A DNA stretch of 61,257 bases from Bacteroidales bacterium. GTDB taxonomy: Bacteria > Bacteroidota > Bacteroidia > Bacteroidales > Bacteroidaceae. The notes beneath the pieces were generated by a model. That model did no database searches. It was not told the DNA's origin and saw only the letters and a program-made list of their open reading frames with translations. Location: positions 1 through 61,257 of the forward strand of contig SFPC01000009.1 of assembly GCA_004552195.1 (NCBI GenBank), written 5' to 3'. Positions 60,387 through 61,257 of this stretch are shown in pieces (positions within the stretch are counted from its first letter, which is position 1; every line of letters starts with the position of its first letter). A program made the position numbers and the translations under genes.

Positions 60387-61142
60387 TCAAAGTAGTTCAA
60401 ATCTTTCTTTTAGCTTGGAGAAATAGCGTCGTGAGGCTACCACTTGCAGGTGGTTGTAGGGGGAAGCCAGCCGGCACTTCTGCGTATTGTTCTCCACGGC
60501 ACTGAGGTAGGTGAGGTTGATGATGCACGTATTGCTGATGCGTGCCAGGTTTGAATCGAGTGCCAGCAGGTCAGAGGCCGAGATGCCTTTTTTCAGGATG
60601 TGCGTGCTATTGTCCGTGAGCATGAGTTGCCATGAGCGTATATCGCTCACATAGGCGAACATCAGCACCTGTTCGATGGTGATGAGGAGCAGCTCGCTCA
60701 CGGTCTGCATGGCCAACTTTCGGGTGGAGGCGTTACCGTTTGAAATCGTGCGCACCGAATTGTGAACGGCACTCTTCAGACGGTCAATGATGGTGCGCAG
60801 TTCGCTCTGCTTGTAAGGTTTGAGCAGAAAGTCGAAGGCCGATTGGCGGATGGCATCAATCATGTAATTGGCGTAGCCGGAGTAGAACACAACCTTGAAG
60901 TTGAAGTTAATCCGTGGACAGATGGACTGCAAAAAGTCCAAACCCGATTTGCCGGGTACTTCTACATCCATGAACAACACGTCAGGCTGCTCTTCCAGCA
61001 TGGGCAGTGTAGCGTCTGCATAGTTGCTGAAAGTGAAAACAGCGGAAAACTCTGGAGCGTTTCTTAAGTCGTTGGCCAGAGTTTCAAGGGCTGTCGGATT
61101 GTCGTCTACGACAAATGCGATGAGGCCTTTGGGCGTTATCAT
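60387..61142 (-). CDS. LytTR-family response regulator
   Basis: A 251-residue two-component regulator. The receiver domain (1-125) has the acidic pair Asp13-Asp14 (VVDDNPTALE), phospho-acceptor Asp59 (VLFMDVEVPGKSG) and Lys in FLLKPYKQSEL. The C-terminal LytTR DNA-binding domain (about 145-251) shows ITIEQVLMFAYVSDIRSWQL, LARISNTCIINLTYL and VVASRRYFSKLKERF. No sensor kinase is in the window; it may lie beyond the right edge. A TACTTTTG box lies 40 bases upstream. A link to the downstream GH84 gene is possible but unproven. Confidence 0.93.
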   Translation of the reverse strand: MITPKGLIAFVVDDNPTALETLANDLRNAPEFSAVFTFSNYADATLPMLEEQPDVLFMDVEVPGKSGLDFLQSICPRINFNFKVVFYSGYANYMIDAIRQSAFDFLLKPYKQSELRTIIDRLKSAVHNSVRTISNGNASTRKLAMQTVSELLLITIEQVLMFAYVSDIRSWQLMLTDNSTHILKKGISASDLLALDSNLARISNTCIINLTYLSAVENNTQKCRLASPYNHLQVVASRRYFSKLKERFELL

Positions 61143-61181
61143 AAATGGTTTTCCTTATCGGATTATTCGTGTTCTTCTATG

Positions 61182-61189
61182 CAAAAGTA
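61182..61189 (-). promoter_or_regulatory. -7 box of the response regulator gene
   Basis: TACTTTTG on the minus strand, 40 bases upstream of the ATG at 61142. The last 60 bases of the window show no other gene. Confidence 0.55.
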
Positions 61190-61257
61190 CATTCTTTTTT
61201 CTTCTTTTTCCTGATTTTTAAGAAGGAACGGGTTTAGGCGGCATTTTTCTCGGCTTA

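Overview
The window looks like a chromosomal segment of a moderately GC-rich member of the Bacteroidales, most likely Prevotellaceae-like. The reasons are the Bacteroidetes promoter form (TTTG, 19-21 bases, TAnnTTTG) in front of many genes, type IX secretion (T9SS) C-terminal domains on three secreted enzymes, BACON and LES-type lipoproteins, a BtGH84-like hexosaminidase, the nusB-yajC-ybbR-coaE block, DUF5606, and a tRNA without an encoded CCA end. No complete phage, insertion sequence, CRISPR array or rRNA is visible.

Layout. 1-173: edge-truncated toxin-like gene (-). 408-9707 (-): OM barrel protein, acyltransferase, alkaline phosphatase, pyrE, a PepSY remnant, a small HA-domain protein with cstA, ferritin, a 950-base repeat-rich spacer, and a Cthe_2159-like carbohydrate-binding protein. 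10038-17284 (-): predicted iron/c-heme cluster of ResB-CcsA cytochrome assembly protein, di-heme lipoprotein, imelysin lipoprotein and OM porin. A hemerythrin-LuxR regulator (17479, +) is divergent from it. 18632-28186 (+): OmpA lipoprotein, TPP riboswitch with thiSGHF, HD protein, lptD, BACON lipoprotein; then tRNA-Arg(CCG). 28442-39159 (-): M15 peptidase, a fused pseudogene, BtuB-like TonB receptor, T9SS subtilase, cysteine desulfidase with an AraC-type mini-regulator, Hsp20 and dipeptidyl-peptidase III. 39761-47993 (+): AlkD-like protein, DUF2461, adhesin-like lipoprotein, manA, udk, nusB, yajC, ybbR, coaE, DUF5606, small membrane protein. 48346-61142 (-): hexosamine kinase, low-Mr phosphatase, GH2, CotH, GH84 and a LytTR response regulator, suggesting use of host or amino-sugar glycans.

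The least expected content is between genes. (R1) A 79-base perfect or near-perfect palindrome (24-base arms, 31-base conserved loop) recurs four times, each soon after a stop codon, with a decayed fifth copy. (R2) A dispersed repeat carries a complete consensus promoter and appears to drive the thiamine riboswitch operon, the HD gene and probably ferritin. (R3) A second palindrome family has the core AGTCCAGGACT and a CTACTCGCCGAG loop. There are also a 22-base tandem array with a CCCTGCAAGGG centre, a TGTGAAGG-rich array, and two deletion-scar pseudogenes. The most coherent gene-level candidate for an undescribed system is the hemerythrin-LuxR regulator facing the porin/imelysin/di-heme/CcsA cluster.
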